Under the pieces are notes generated by a model. The model saw nothing but the letters and a program-made list of their open reading frames with translations. It was not told the origin of the DNA and did not search any database. A program made the position numbers and the translations under genes. This document shows positions 37,631 to 52,326 of a stretch of 64,000 bases of DNA, one piece after another. Positions within the stretch are counted from its first letter, which is position 1, and each line of letters opens with the position of its first letter. Origin of the DNA: Galeopsis tetrahit. Lineage: Eukaryota; Streptophyta; Magnoliopsida; Lamiales; Lamiaceae. The stretch covers positions 60,463,441-60,527,440 of the forward strand of contig OY776125.1 in assembly GCA_963675135.1 (NCBI GenBank). The letters are read 5' to 3'.

Positions 37631-40281
37631 AGTTCTTGTTTTGTCCAACACGTTGATAGCGAAATTTAGATTCGACAAATACGAAGATTTAGTGATTAGT
37701 TACCAAGAAAACATTATTTTGTCTTTAATTATCACAAAATTACACTCGTTAGTGAGAGTTTATGCTCATTCTAATGTGAAAACGCACTTTCTTCAATTTT
37801 CTCATTCTCTATTTTTCAAAAGACTCAAGAATTGCAAAGAGTTAACCATTACCAATACATCTTTGTTCTAAAGTTGTTGTTTTTTCCAACACGTTGATAG
37901 TGAAATTAAGATTCGATAAATACGAAGATTTAGTGATTAGTTACCAAGAAAACATTATTTTGTCTTTAATTTTCACAAAATTACATTCGTTTGTGAGAGT
38001 TTATGCACACTCTAATGTGAAAACGCACTTTCTTCGTTTCTATCAATCTCTACTTTTCAAAAGTTTCAAGAGTTGCAAAGAGTTAACCATTACCAATACT
38101 TCTTTGTTCTAAAGTTCTTGTTTTGTCCAACACGTTGATAGCGAAATTTAGATTCGACAAATACGAAGATTTAGTGATTAGTTACCAAGAAAACATTATT
38201 TTGTCTTTAATTTTCACAAAATTACATTCGTTTGTGAGAGTTTATGCTCACTCTAATGTGAAAACGCACTTTCTTCGTTTCTATCATTCTCTACTTTTCA
38301 AAAGTTTCAAGAGTTGGAAAGAGTTAACCATTACCAATACTTCTTTGTTCTAAAGTTATTGTTTTGTCCAACACGTTGATAGCGAAATTTAGATTCGACA
38401 AATACGAAGATTTAGTGATTAGTTACCAAGAAAACATTATTTTGTCTTTAATTATCACAAAATTACACTCGTTAGTGAGAGTTTATGCTCATTCTAATGT
38501 GAAAACGCACTTTCTTCAGTTTTCTCATTCTCTATTTTTCAAAAGACTCAAGAATTGCAAAGAGTTAACCATTACCAATACATCTTTGTTCTAAAGTTGT
38601 TGTTTTTTCCAACACGTTGATAGTGAAATTAAGATTCGATAAATACGAAGATTTAGTGATTAGTTACCAAGAAAACATTATTTTGTCTGTAATTTTCACA
38701 AAATTACATTCGTTTGTGAGAGTTTATGCTCACTCTAATGTGAAAACGCACTTTCTTCAATTTTCTCATTCTCTATTTTTTAAAAGACTCAAGAATTGCA
38801 AAGAGTTAACCATTCCCAATACATCTTTGTTCTAAAGTTGTTGTTTTTTCCAACACGTTGATAGTGAAATTAAGATTCGATAAATACGAAGATTTAGTGA
38901 TTAGTTACCAAGAAAACATTATTTTGTCTTTAATTTTCACAAAATTACATTCGTTTGTGAGAGTTTATGCTCACTCTAATGTGAAAACGCACTTTCTTCG
39001 TTTCTATCATTCTCTACTTTTCAAAAGTTTCAAGAGTTGCAAAGAGTTAACCATTACCAATACTTCTTTGTTCTAAAGTTCTTGTTTTGTCCAACACGTT
39101 GATAGCGAAATTTAGATTCGACAAATACGAAGATTTAGTGATTAGTTACCAAGAAAACATTATTTTGTCTTTAATTTTCACAAAAGTACATTCGTTTGTG
39201 AGAGTTTATGCTCACTCTAATGTGAAAACGCACTTTCTTCGTTTCTATCATTCTCTACTTTTCAAAAGTTTCAAGAGTTGCAAAGAGTTAACCATTACCA
39301 ATACTTCTTTGTTCTAAAGTTGTTGTTTTGTCCAACACGTTGATAGCGAAATTTAGATTCGACAAATACGAAGATTTAGTGATTAGTTACCAAGAAAACA
39401 TTATTTTGTCTTTAATTATCACAAAATTACACTCGTTAGTGAGAGTTTATGCTCATTCTAATGTGAAAACGCACTTTCTTTAGTTTTCTCATTCCCTATT
39501 TTTCAAAAGACTCAAGAATTGCAGAGAGTTAACCATTACCAATACATCTTTGTTCTAAAGTTGTTGTTTTTTCCAACACGTTGATAGTGAAATTAAGATT
39601 CGATAAATACGAAGATTTAGTGATTAGTTACCAAGAAAACATTATTTTGTCTTTAATTTTCACAAAAGTACATTCGTTTGTGAGAGTTTATGCTCACTCT
39701 AATGTGAAAACGCACTTTCTTCGTTTCTATCATTCTCTACTTTTCAAAAGTTTCAAGAGTTGCAAAGAGTTAACCATTACCAATACTTCTTTGTTCTAAA
39801 GTTGTTGTTTTGTCCAACACGTTGATAGCGAAATTTAGATTCGACAAATACGAAGATTTAGTGATTAGTTACCAAGAAAACATTATTTTGTCTTTAATTA
39901 TCACAAAATTACACTCGTTAGTGAGAGTTTATGCTCATTCTAATGTGAAAACGCACTTTCTTTAGTTTTCTCATTCTCTATTTTTCAAAAGACTCAAGAA
40001 TTGCAGAGAGTTAACCATTACCAATACATCTTTGTTCTAAAGTTGTTGTTTTTTCCAACACGTTGATAGTGAAATTAAGATTCGATAAATACGAAGATTT
40101 AGTGATTAGTTACCAAGAAAACATTGTTTTATCTTTAATTTTCACAAAATTACATTCGTTTGTGAGAGTTTATGCTCACTCTAATGTGAAAACGCACTTT
40201 CTTCGTTTATATCATTCTCTACTTTTCAAAAGTTTCAAGAGTTGCAAAGAGTTAACCATTACCAATACTTCTTTGTTCTAA
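37631..40281 (+). repeat. Region II HOR U9, 11 monomers (2,651 bp)
   Basis: Order a-b-c-a2-g-h-d-e-d-e-f. The first d (39077-39317) follows a B-type spacer and starts 'gcgaaattt', so it is an A-start/d-end mosaic. The d-e pair is doubled. The first e of the pair has 'attccctatt', a variant that later marks the doubled e units. Confidence 0.78.
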
Positions 40282-41968
40282 AGTTCTTGTTTTGTCCAAC
40301 ACGTTGATAGCGAAATTTAGATTCGACAAATACGAAGATTTAGTGATTAGTTACCAAGAAAACATTATTTTGTCTTTAATTATCACAAAATTACACTCGT
40401 TAGTGAGAGTTTATGCTCATTCTAATGTGAAAACGCACTTTCTTCAATTTTCTCATTCTCTATTTTTCAAAAGACTCAAGAATTGCAAAGAGTTAACCAT
40501 TACCAATACATCTTTGTTCTAAAGTTGTTGTTTTTTCCAACACGTTGATAGTGAAATTAAGATTCGATAAATACGAAGATTTAGTGATTAGTTACCAAGA
40601 AAACATTATTTTGTCTTTAATTTTCACAAAATTACATTCGTTTGTGAGAGTTTATGCACACTCTAATGTGAAAACGCACTTTCTTCGTTTCTATCAATCT
40701 CTACTTTTCAAAAGTTTCAAGAGTTGCAAAGAGTTAACCATTACCAATACTTCTTTGTTCTAAAGTTCTTGTTTTGTCCAACACGTTGATAGCGAAATTT
40801 AGATTCGACAAATACGAAGATTTAGTGATTAGTTACCAAGAAAACATTATTTTGTCTTTAATTTTCACAAAATTACATTCGTTTGTGAGAGTTTATGCTC
40901 ACTCTAATGTGAAAACGCACTTTCTTCGTTTCTATCATTCTCTACTTTTCAAAAGTTTCAAGATTTGCAAAGAGTTAACCATTACCAATACTTCTTTGTT
41001 CTAAAGTTCTTGTTTTGTCCAACAGGTTGATAGCGAAATTTAGATTCGACAAATACGAAGATTTAGTGATTAGTTACCAAGAAAACATTATTTTGTCTTT
41101 AATTATCACAAAATTACACTCGTTAGTGAGAGTTTATGCTCATTCTAATGTGAAAACGCACTTTCTTCAATTTTCTCATTCTCTATTTTTCAAAAGACTC
41201 AAGAATTGCAAAGAGTTAACCATTACCAATACATCTTTGTTCTAAAGTTGTTGTTTTTTCCAACACGTTGATAGTGAAATTAAGATTCGATAAATACGAA
41301 GATTTAGTGATTAGTTACCAAGAAAACATTATTTTGTCTTTAATTTTCACAAAAGTACATTCGTTTGTGAGAGTTTATGCTCACTCTAATGTGAAAACGC
41401 ACTTTCTTCGTTTCTATCATTCTCTACTTTTCAAAAGTTTCAAGAGTTGCAAAGAGTTAACCATTACCAATACTTCTTTGTTCTAAAGTTGTTGTTTTGT
41501 CCAACACGTTGATAGCGAAATTTAGATTCGACAAATACGAAGATTTAGTGATTAGTTACCAAGAAAACATTATTTTGTCTTTAATTATCACAAAATTACA
41601 CTCGTTAGTGAGAGTTTATGCTCATTCTAATGTGAAAACGCACTTTCTTTAGTTTTCTCATTCTCTATTTTTCAAAAGACTCAAGAATTGCAGAGAGTTA
41701 ACCATTACCAATACATCTTTGTTCTAAAGTTGTTGTTTTTTCCAACACGTTGATAGTGAAATTAAGATTCGATAAATACGAAGATTTAGTGATTAGTTAC
41801 CAAGAAAACATTGTTTTATCTTTAATTTTCACAAAATTACATTCGTTTGTGAGAGTTTATGCTCACTCTAATGTGAAAACGCACTTTCTTCGTTTATATC
41901 ATTCTCTACTTTTCAAAAGTTTCAAGAGTTGCAAAGAGTTAACCATTACCAATACTTCTTTGTTCTAA
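40282..41968 (+). repeat. Region II HOR U10, 7 monomers (1,687 bp)
   Basis: Order a-b-k-a-d-e-f, the shortest ungapped HOR in the domain. The second a has a private 'caacaggttg' near 41022 where 'caacacgttg' is otherwise nearly constant. Confidence 0.79.
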
Positions 41969-43414
41969 AGTTCTTGTTTTGTCCAACACGTTGATAGCGA
42001 AATTTAGATTCGACAAATACGAAGATTTAGTGATTAGTTACCAAGAAAACATTATTTTGTCTTTAATTATCACAAAATTACACTCGTTAGTGAGAGTTTA
42101 TGCTCATTCTAATGTGAAAACGCACTTTCTTCAATTTTCTCATTCTCTATTTTTCAAAAGACTCAAGAATTGCAAAGAGTTAACCATTACCAATACATCT
42201 TTGTTCTAAAGTTGTTGTTTTTTCCAACACGTTGATAGTGAAATTAAGATTCGATAAATACGAAGATTTAGTGATTAGTTACCAAGAAAACATTATTTTG
42301 TCTTTAATTTTCACAAAATTACATTCGTTTGTGAGAGTTTATGCACACTCTAATGTGAAAACGCACTTTCTTCGTTTCTATCAATCTCTACTTTTCAAAA
42401 GTTTCAAGAGTTGCAAAGAGTTAACCATTACCAATACTTCTTTGTTCTAAAGTTCTTGTTTTGTCCAACACGTTGATAGCGAAATTTAGATTCGACAAAT
42501 ACGAAGATTTAGTGATTAGTTACCAAGAAAACATTATTTTGTCTTTAATTTTCACAAAATTACATTCGTTTGTGAGAGTTTATGCTCACTCTAATGTGAA
42601 AACGCACTTTCTTCGTTTCTATCATTCTCTACTTTTCAAAAGTTTCAAGAGTTGGAAAGAGTTAACCATTACCAATACTTCTTTGTTCTAAAGTTGTTGT
42701 TTTGTCCAACACGTTGATAGCGAAATTTAGATTCGACAAATACGAAGATTTAGTGATTAGTTACCAAGAAAACATTATTTTGTCTTTAATTATCACAAAA
42801 TTACACTCGTTAGTGAGAGTTTATGCTCATTCTAATGTGAAAACGCACTTTCTTCAGTTTTCTCATTCTCTATTTTTCAAAAGACTCAAGAATTGCAAAG
42901 AGTTAACCATTACCAATACATCTTTGTTCTAAAGTTGTTGTTTTTTCCAACACGTTGATAGTGAAATTAAGATTCGATAAATACGAAGATTTAGTGATTA
43001 GTTACCAAGAAAACATTATTTTGTCTGTAATTTTCACAAAATTACATTCGTTTGTGAGAGTTTATGCTCACTCTAATGTGAAAACGCACTTTCTTCAATT
43101 TTCTCATTCTCTATTTTTTAAAAGACTCAAGAATTGCAAAGAGTTAACCATTCCCAATACATCTTTGTTCTAAAGTTGTTGTTTTTTCCAACACGTTGAT
43201 AGTGAAATTAAGATTCGATAAATACGAAGATTTAGTGATTAGTTACCAAGAAAACATTATTTTGTCTTTAATTTTCACAAAATTACATTCGTTTGTGAGA
43301 GTTTATGCTCACTCTAATGTGAAAACGCACTTTCTTTGTTTCTATCATTCTCTACTTTTCAAAAGTTTCAAGAGTTGCAAAGAGTTAACCATTACCAATA
43401 CTTCTTTGTTCTAA

Positions 43415-43654
43415 AGTTCTTGTTTTGTCCAACACGTTGATAGCGAAATTAGATTCAACAAATACGAAGATTTAGTGATTAGTTACCAAGAAAACATTAT
43501 TTTGTCTTTAATTTTCACAAAATTACATTCGTTTGTGAGAGTTTATGCTCACTCTAATGTGAAAACGCACTTTCTTCGTTTCTATCATTCTCTACTTTTC
43601 AAAAGTTTCAAGAGTTGGAAAGAGTTAACCATTACCAATACTTCTTTGTTCTAA
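43415..43654 (+). repeat. 240-bp class i monomer, B-type second half
   Basis: Same 5' deletion, but the second half is class c ('attttc', 'gttggaaag'), so the deletion-bearing start has recombined onto another body. It is followed by e-d. Confidence 0.88.
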
Positions 43655-44112
43655 AGTTGTTGTTTTGTCCAACACGTTGATAGCGAAATTTAGATTCGAC
43701 AAATACGAAGATTTAGTGATTAGTTACCAAGAAAACATTATTTTGTCTTTAATTATCACAAAATTACACTCGTTAGTGAGAGTTTATGCTCATTCTAATG
43801 TGAAAACGCACTTTCTTTAGTTTTCTCATTCCCTATTTTTCAAAAGACTCAAGAATTGCAGAGAGTTAACCATTACCAATACATCTTTGTTCTAAAGTTG
43901 TTGTTTTTTCCAACACGTTGATAGTGAAATTAAGATTCGATAAATACGAAGATTTAGTGATTAGTTACCAAGAAAACATTATTTTGTCTTTAATTTTCAC
44001 AAAAGTACATTCGTTTGTGAGAGTTTATGCTCACTCTAATGTGAAAACGCACTTTCTTCGTTTCTATCATTCTCTACTTTTCAAAAGTTTCAAGAGTTGC
44101 AAAGAGTTAACC

Positions 44113-44116
44113 TAAT
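44113..44116 (+). other. Four-base change ATTA to TAAT in a class d unit
   Basis: The unit 43896-44136 has 'aacctaatccaat' where all others I read have 'aaccattaccaat'. TAAT is the exact reverse complement of ATTA, so a 4-bp micro-inversion explains the change in one step. It introduces TAA in the recurrent frame and lies 20 bp before the U11 fusion point. Confidence 0.7.
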
Positions 44117-47028
44117 CCAATACTTCTTTGTTCTAAAGTTGTTGTTTTGTCCAACACGTTGATAGCGAAATTTAGATTCGACAAATACGAAGATTTAGTG
44201 ATTAGTTACCAAGAAAACATTATTTTGTCTTTAATTATCACAAAATTACACTCGTTAGTGAGAGTTTATGCTCATTCTAATGTGAAAACGCACTTTCTTC
44301 AATTTTCTCATTCTCTATTTTTCAAAAGACTCAAGAATTGCAAAGAGTTAACCATTACCAATACATCTTTGTTCTAAAGTTGTTGTTTTTTCCAACACGT
44401 TGATAGTGAAATTAAGATTCGATAAATACGAAGATTTAGTGATTAGTTACCAAGAAAACATTATTTTGTCTTTAATTTTCACAAAATTACATTCGTTTGT
44501 GAGAGTTTATGCACACTCTAATGTGAAAACGCACTTTCTTCGTTTCTATCAATCTCTACTTTTCAAAAGTTTCAAGAGTTGCAAAGAGTTAACCATTACC
44601 AATACTTCTTTGTTCTAAAGTTCTTGTTTTGTCCAACACGTTGATAGCGAAATTTAGATTCGACAAATACGAAGATTTAGTGATTAGTTACCAAGAAAAC
44701 ATTATTTTGTCTTTAATTTTCACAAAATTACATTCGTTTGTGAGAGTTTATGCTCACTCTAATGTGAAAACGCACTTTCTTCGTTTCTATCATTCTCTAC
44801 TTTTCAAAAGTTTCAAGATTTGCAAAGAGTTAACCATTACCAATACTTCTTTGTTCTAAAGTTCTTGTTTTGTCCAACACGTTGATAGCGAAATTTAGAT
44901 TCGACAAATACGAAGATTTAGTGATTAGTTACCAAGAAAACATTATTTTGTCTTTAATTATCACAAAATTACACTCGTTAGTGAGAGTTTATGCTCATTC
45001 TAATGTGAAAACGCACTTTCTTCAATTTTCTCATTCTCTATTTTTCAAAAGACTCAAGAATTGCAAAGAGTTAACCATTACCAATACATCTTTGTTCTAA
45101 AGTTGTTGTTTTTTCCAACACGTTGATAGTGAAATTAAGATTCGATAAATACGAAGATTTAGTGATTAGTTACCAAGAAAACATTATTTTGTCTTTAATT
45201 TTCACAAAAGTACATTCGTTTGTGAGAGTTTATGCTCATTCTAATGTGAAAACGCACTTTCTTCGTTTCTATCATTCTCTACTTTTCAAAAGTTTCAAGA
45301 GTTGCAAAGAGTTAACCATTACCAATACTTCTTTGTTCTAAAGTTCTTGTTTTGTCCAACACGTTGATAGCGAAATTTAGATTCGACAAATACGAAGATT
45401 TAGTGATTAGTTACCAAGAAAACATTATTTTGTCTTTAATTTTCACAAAATTACATTCGTTTGTGAGAGTTTATGCTCACTCTAATGTGAAAACGCACTT
45501 TCTTCGTTTCTATCATTCTCTACTTTTCAAAAGTTTCAAGATTTGCAAAGAGTTAACCATTACCAATACTTCTTTGTTCTAAAGTTCTTGTTTTGTCCAA
45601 CACGTTGATAGCGAAATTTAGATTCGACAAATACGAAGATTTAGTGATTAGTTACCAAGAAAACATTATTTTGTCTTTAATTATCACAAAATTACACTCG
45701 TTAGTGAGAGTTTATGCTCATTCTAATGTGAAAACGCACTTTCTTCAATTTTCTCATTCTCTATTTTTCAAAAGACTCAAGAATTGCAAAGAGTTAACCA
45801 TTACCAATACATCTTTGTTCTAAAGTTGTTGTTTTTTCCAACACGTTGATAGTGAAATTAAGATTCGATAAATACGAAGATTTAGTGATTAGTTACCAAG
45901 AAAACATTATTTTGTCTTTAATTTTCACAAAAGTACATTCGTTTGTGAGAGTTTATGCTCACTCTAATGTGAAAACGCACTTTCTTCGTTTCTATCATTC
46001 TCTACTTTTCTAAAGTTTCAAGAGTTGCAAAGAGTTAACCATTACCAATACTTCTTTGTTCTAAAGTTGTTGTTTTGTCCAACACGTTGATAGCGAAATT
46101 TAGATTCGACAAATACGAAGATTTAGTGATTAGTTACCAAGAAAACATTATTTTGTCTTTAATTATCACAAAATTACACTCGTTAGTGAGAGTTTATGCT
46201 CATTCTAATGTGAAAACGCACTTTCTTTAGTTTTCTCATTCCCTATTTTTCAAAAGACTCAAGAATTGCAGAGAGTTAACCATTACCAATACATCTTTGT
46301 TCTAAAGTTGTTGTTTTTTCCAACACGTTGATAGTGAAATTAAGATTCGATAAATACGAAGATTTAGTGATTAGTTACCAAGAAAACATTATTTTGTCTT
46401 TAATTTTCACAAAAGTACATTCGTTTGTGAGAGTTTATGCTCACTCTAATGTGAAAACGCACTTTCTTCGTTTCTATCATTCTCTACTTTTCAAAAGTTT
46501 CAAGAGTTGCAAAGAGTTAACCATTACCAATACTTCTTTGTTCTAAAGTTGTTGTTTTGTCCAACACGTTGATAGCGAAATTTAGATTCGACAAATACGA
46601 AGATTTAGTGATTAGTTACCAAGAAAACATTATTTTGTCTTTAATTATCACAAAATTACACTCGTTAGTGAGAGTTTATGCTCATTCTAATGTGAAAACG
46701 CACTTTCTTTAGTTTTCTCATTCTCTATTTTTCAAAAGACTCAAGAATTGCAGAGAGTTAACCATTACCAATACATCTTTGTTCTAAAGTTGTTGTTTTT
46801 TCCAACACGTTGATAGTGAAATTAAGATTCGATAAATACGAAGATTTAGTGATTAGTTACCAAGAAAACATTGTTTTATCTTTAATTTTCACAAAATTAC
46901 ATTCGTTTGTGAGAGTTTATGCTCACTCTAATGTGAAAACGCACTTTCTTCGTTTATATCATTCTCTACTTTTCAAAAGTTTCAAGAGTTGCAAAGAGTT
47001 AACCATTACCAATACTTCTTTGTTCTAA

Positions 47029-49678
47029 AGTTCTTGTTTTGTCCAACACGTTGATAGCGAAATTTAGATTCGACAAATACGAAGATTTAGTGATTAGTTA
47101 CCAAGAAAACATTATTTTGTCTTTAATTATCACAAAATTACACTCGTTAGTGAGAGTTTATGCTCATTCTAATGTGAAAACGCACTTTCTTCAATTTTCT
47201 CATTCTCTATTTTTCAAAAGACTCAAGAATTGCAAAGAGTTAACCATTACCAATACATCTTTGTTCTAAAGTTGTTGTTTTTTCCAACACGTTGATAGTG
47301 AAATTAAGATTCGATAAATACGAAGATTTAGTGATTAGTTACCAAGAAAACATTATTTTGTCTTTAATTTTCACAAAATTACATTCGTTTGTGAGAGTTT
47401 ATGCACACTCTAATGTGAAAACGCACTTTCTTCGTTTCTATCAATCTCTACTTTTCAAAAGTTTCAAGAGTTGCAAAGAGTTAACCATTACCAATACTTC
47501 TTTGTTCTAAAGTTCTTGTTTTGTCCAACACGTTGATAGCGAAATTTAGATTCGACAAATACGAAGATTTAGTGATTAGTTACCAAGAAAACATTATTTT
47601 GTCTTTAATTTTCACAAAATTACATTCGTTTGTGAGAGTTTATGCTCACTCTAATGTGAAAACGCACTTTCTTCGTTTCTATCATTCTCTACTTTTCAAA
47701 AGTTTCAAGAGTTGGAAAGAGTTAACCATTACCAATACTTCTTTGTTCTAAAGTTGTTGTTTTGTCCAACACGTTGATAGCGAAATTTAGATTCGACAAA
47801 TACGAAGATTTAGTGATTAGTTACCAAGAAAACATTATTTTGTCTTTAATTATCACAAAATTACACTCGTTAGTGAGAGTTTATGCTCATTCTAATGTGA
47901 AAACGCACTTTCTTCAGTTTTCTCATTCTCTATTTTTCAAAAGACTCAAGAATTGCAAAGAGTTAACCATTACCAATACATCTTTGTTCTAAAGTTGTTG
48001 TTTTTTCCAACACGTTGATAGTGAAATTAAGATTCGATAAATACGAAGATTTAGTGATTAGTTACCAAGAAAACATTATTTTGTCTGTAATTTTCACAAA
48101 ATTACATTCGTTTGTGAGAGTTTATGCTCACTCTAATGTGAAAACGCACTTTCTTCAATTTTCTCATTCTCTATTTTTTAAAAGACTCAAGAATTGCAAA
48201 GAGTTAACCATTCCCAATACATCTTTGTTCTAAAGTTGTTGTTTTTTCCAACACGTTGATAGTGAAATTAAGATTCGATAAATACGAAGATTTAGTGATT
48301 AGTTACCAAGAAAACATTATTTTGTCTTTAATTTTCACAAAATTACATTCGTTTGTGAGAGTTTATGCTCACTCTAATGTGAAAACGCACTTTCTTTGTT
48401 TCTATCATTCTCTACTTTTCAAAAGTTTCAAGAGTTGCAAAGAGTTAACCATTACCAATACTTCTTTGTTCTAAAGTTCTTGTTTTGTCCAACACGTTGA
48501 TAGCGAAATTAGATTCAACAAATACGAAGATTTAGTGATTAGTTACCAAGAAAACATTATTTTGTCTTTAATTTTCACAAAATTACATTCGTTTGTGAGA
48601 GTTTATGCTCACTCTAATGTGAAAACGCACTTTCTTCGTTTCTATCATTCTCTACTTTTCAAAAGTTTCAAGAGTTGGAAAGAGTTAACCATTACCAATA
48701 CTTCTTTGTTCTAAAGTTGTTGTTTTGTCCAACACGTTGATAGCGAAATTTAGATTCGACAAATACGAAGATTTAGTGATTAGTTACCAAGAAAACATTA
48801 TTTTGTCTTTAATTATCACAAAATTACACTCGTTAGTGAGAGTTTATGCTCATTCTAATGTGAAAACGCACTTTCTTTAGTTTTCTCATTCCCTATTTTT
48901 CAAAAGACTCAAGAATTGCAGAGAGTTAACCATTACCAATACATCTTTGTTCTAAAGTTGTTGTTTTTTCCAACACGTTGATAGTGAAATTAAGATTCGA
49001 TAAATACGAAGATTTAGTGATTAGTTACCAAGAAAACATTATTTTGTCTTTAATTTTCACAAAAGTACATTCGTTTGTGAGAGTTTATGCTCACTCTAAT
49101 GTGAAAACGCACTTTCTTCGTTTCTATCATTCTCTACTTTTCAAAAGTTTCAAGAGTTGCAAAGAGTTAACCATTACCAATACTTCTTTGTTCTAAAGTT
49201 GTTGTTTTGTCCAACACGTTGATAGCGAAATTTAGATTCGACAAATACGAAGATTTAGTGATTAGTTACCAAGAAAACATTATTTTGTCTTTAATTATCA
49301 CAAAATTACACTCGTTAGTGAGAGTTTATGCTCATTCTAATGTGAAAACGCACTTTCTTTAGTTTTCTCATTCTCTATTTTTCAAAAGACTCAAGAATTG
49401 CAGAGAGTTAACCATTACCAATACATCTTTGTTCTAAAGTTGTTGTTTTTTCCAACACGTTGATAGTGAAATTAAGATTCGATAAATACGAAGATTTAGT
49501 GATTAGTTACCAAGAAAACATTGTTTTATCTTTAATTTTCACAAAATTACATTCGTTTGTGAGAGTTTATGCTCACTCTAATGTGAAAACGCACTTTCTT
49601 CGTTTATATCATTCTCTACTTTTCAAAAGTTTCAAGAGTTGCAAAGAGTTAACCATTACCAATACTTCTTTGTTCTAA
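47029..49678 (+). repeat. Region II HOR U12, 11 monomers (2,650 bp)
   Basis: Order a-b-c-a2-g-h-i-e-d-e-f, one base short of 11 x 241 because of the i unit. The h unit has 'ctttgtttc', and the first e has 'attccctatt'. U17 has the same order. Confidence 0.8.
48475..48714 (+). repeat. 240-bp class i monomer, B-type second half
   Basis: Same mosaic as the copy at 43415, in the context h-i-e-d-e-f. Confidence 0.88.
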
Positions 49679-52326
49679 AGTTCTTGTTTTGTCCAACACG
49701 TTGATAGCGAAATTTAGATTCGACAAATACGAAGATTTAGTGATTAGTTACCAAGAAAACATTATTTTGTCTTTAATTATCACAAAATTACACTCGTTAG
49801 TGAGAGTTTATGCTCATTCTAATGTGAAAACGCACTTTCTTCAATTTTCTCATTCTCTATTTTTCAAAAGACTCAAGAATTGCAAAGAGTTAACCATTAC
49901 CAATACATCTTTGTTCTAAAGTTGTTTTTTCCAACACGTTGATAGTGAAATTAAGATTCGATAAATACGAAGATTTAGTGATTAGTTACCAAGAAAACAT
50001 TATTTTGTCTTTAATTTTCACAAAATTACATTCGTTTGTGAGAGTTTATGCACACTCTAATGTGAAAACGCACTTTCTTCGTTTCTATCAATCTCTACTT
50101 TTCAAAAGTTTCAAGAGTTGCAAAGAGTTAACCATTACCAATACTTCTTTGTTCTAAAGTTCTTGTTTTGTCCAACACGTTGATAGCGAAATTTAGATTC
50201 GACAAATACGAAGATTTAGTGATTAGTTACCAAGAAAACATTATTTTGTCTTTAATTTTCACAAAATTACATTCGTTTGTGAGAGTTTATGCTCACTCTA
50301 ATGTGAAAACGCACTTTCTTCGTTTCTATCATTCTCTACTTTTCAAAAGTTTCAAGAGTTGGAAAGAGTTAACCATTACCAATACTTCTTTGTTCTAAAG
50401 TTGTTGTTTTGTCCAACACGTTGATAGCGAAATTTAGATTCGACAAATACGAAGATTTAGTGATTAGTTACCAAGAAAACATTATTTTGTCTTTAATTAT
50501 CACAAAATTACACTCGTTAGTGAGAGTTTATGCTCATTCTAATGTGAAAACGCACTTTCTTCAGTTTTCTCATTCTCTATTTTTCAAAAGACTCAAGAAT
50601 TGCAAAGAGTTAACCATTACCAATACATCTTTGTTCTAAAGTTGTTGTTTTTTCCAACACGTTGATAGTGAAATTAAGATTCGATAAATACGAAGATTTA
50701 GTGATTAGTTACCAAGAAAACATTATTTTGTCTGTAATTTTCACAAAATTACATTCGTTTGTGAGAGTTTATGCTCACTCTAATGTGAAAACGCACTTTC
50801 TTCAATTTTCTCATTCTCTATTTTTTAAAAGACTCAAGAATTGCAAAGAGTTAACCATTCCCAATACATCTTTGTTCTAAAGTTGTTGTTTTTTCCAACA
50901 CGTTGATAGTGAAATTAAGATTCGATAAATACGAAGATTTAGTGATTAGTTACCAAGAAAACATTATTTTGTCTTTAATTTTCACAAAATTACATTCGTT
51001 TGTGAGAGTTTATGCTCACTCTAATGTGAAAACGCACTTTCTTCGTTTCTATCATTCTCTACTTTTCAAAAGTTTCAAGAGTTGCAAAGAGTTAACCATT
51101 ACCAATACTTCTTTGTTCTAAAGTTCTTGTTTTGTCCAACACGTTGATAGCGAAATTTAGATTCGACAAATACGAAGATTTAGTGATTAGTTACCAAGAA
51201 AACATTATTTTGTCTTTTATTATCACAAAATTACACTCGTTAGTGAGAGTTTATGCTCATTCTAATGTGAAAACGCACTTTCTTCAGTTTTCTCATTCTC
51301 TATTTTTCAAAAGACTCAAGAATTGCAAAGAGTTAACCATTACCAATACATCTTTGTTCTAAAGTTGTTGTTTTTTCCAACACGTTGATAGTGAAATTAA
51401 GATTCGATAAATACGAAGATTTAGTGATTAGTTACCAAGAAAACATTATTTTGTCTGTAATTTTCACAAAATTACATTCGTTTGTGAGAGTTTATGCTCA
51501 CTCTAATGTGAAAACGCACATTCTTCAATTTTCTCATTCTCTATTTTTCAAAAGACTCAAGAATTGCAAAGAGTTAACCATTCCCAATACATCTTTGTTC
51601 TAAAGTTGTTGTTTTTTCCAACACGTTGATAGTGAAATTAAGATTCGATAAATACGAAGATTTAGTGATTAGTTACCAAGAAAACATTATTTTGTCTTTA
51701 ATTTTCACAAAAGTACATTCGTTTGTGAGAGTTTATGCTCACTCTAATGTGAAAACGCACTTTCTTCGTTTCTATCATTCTCTACTTTTCAAAAGTTTCA
51801 AGAGTTGCAAAGAGTTAACCATTACCAATACTTCTTTGTTCTAAAGTTGTTGTTTTGTCCAACACGTTGATAGCGAAATTTAGATTCGACAAATACGAAG
51901 ATTTAGTGATTAGTTACCAAGAAAACATTATTTTGTCTTTAATTATCACAAAATTACACTCGTTAGTGAGAGTTTATGCTCATTCTAATGTGAAAACGCA
52001 CTTTCTTTAGTTTTCTCATTCTTTATTTTTCAAAAGACTCAAGAATTGCAGAGAGTTAACCATTACCAATACATCTTTGTTCTAAAGTTGTTGTTTTTTC
52101 CAACACGTTGATAGTGAAATTAAGATTCGATAAATACGAAGATTTAGTGATTAGTTACCAAGAAAACATTGTTTTGTCTTTAATTTTCACAAAATTACAT
52201 TCGTTTGTGAGAGTTTATGCTCACTCTAATGTGAAAACGCACTTTCTTCGTTTATATCATTCTCTACTTTTCAAAAGTTTCAAGAGTTGCAAAGAGTTAA
52301 CCATTACCAATACTTCTTTGTTCTAA
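49679..52326 (+). repeat. Region II HOR U13, 11 monomers (2,648 bp)
   Basis: Order a-b-c-a2-g-h-a3-g-d-e-f, the same as U8. It is 3 bp short because its b unit (49920-50157) lost one copy of a triplet in the spacer. The e unit has 'attctttatt', shared only with U14. Confidence 0.8.
49920..50157 (+). repeat. 238-bp class b monomer with triplet loss
   Basis: The spacer reads 'agttgttttttcc' instead of 'agttgttgttttttcc', the loss of one GTT/TTG copy, probably by slippage. The change is private to this copy. Confidence 0.88.

Larger units (their letters stand above)
41969..47028 (+). repeat. Region II HOR U11, 21 monomers, fused without an internal f
   Basis: Order a-b-c-a2-g-h-i-e-d | a-b-k-a-d-k-a-d-e-d-e-f. 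The expected e-f or f is missing at the bar (44136/44137), where a new a-b start follows a d unit directly. The k-a-d trimer is doubled. Two d units here carry changes that close the open frame: the one ending 44136 and the one at 45824-46064. It reads as two HORs fused by loss of the boundary monomers. Confidence 0.78.
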
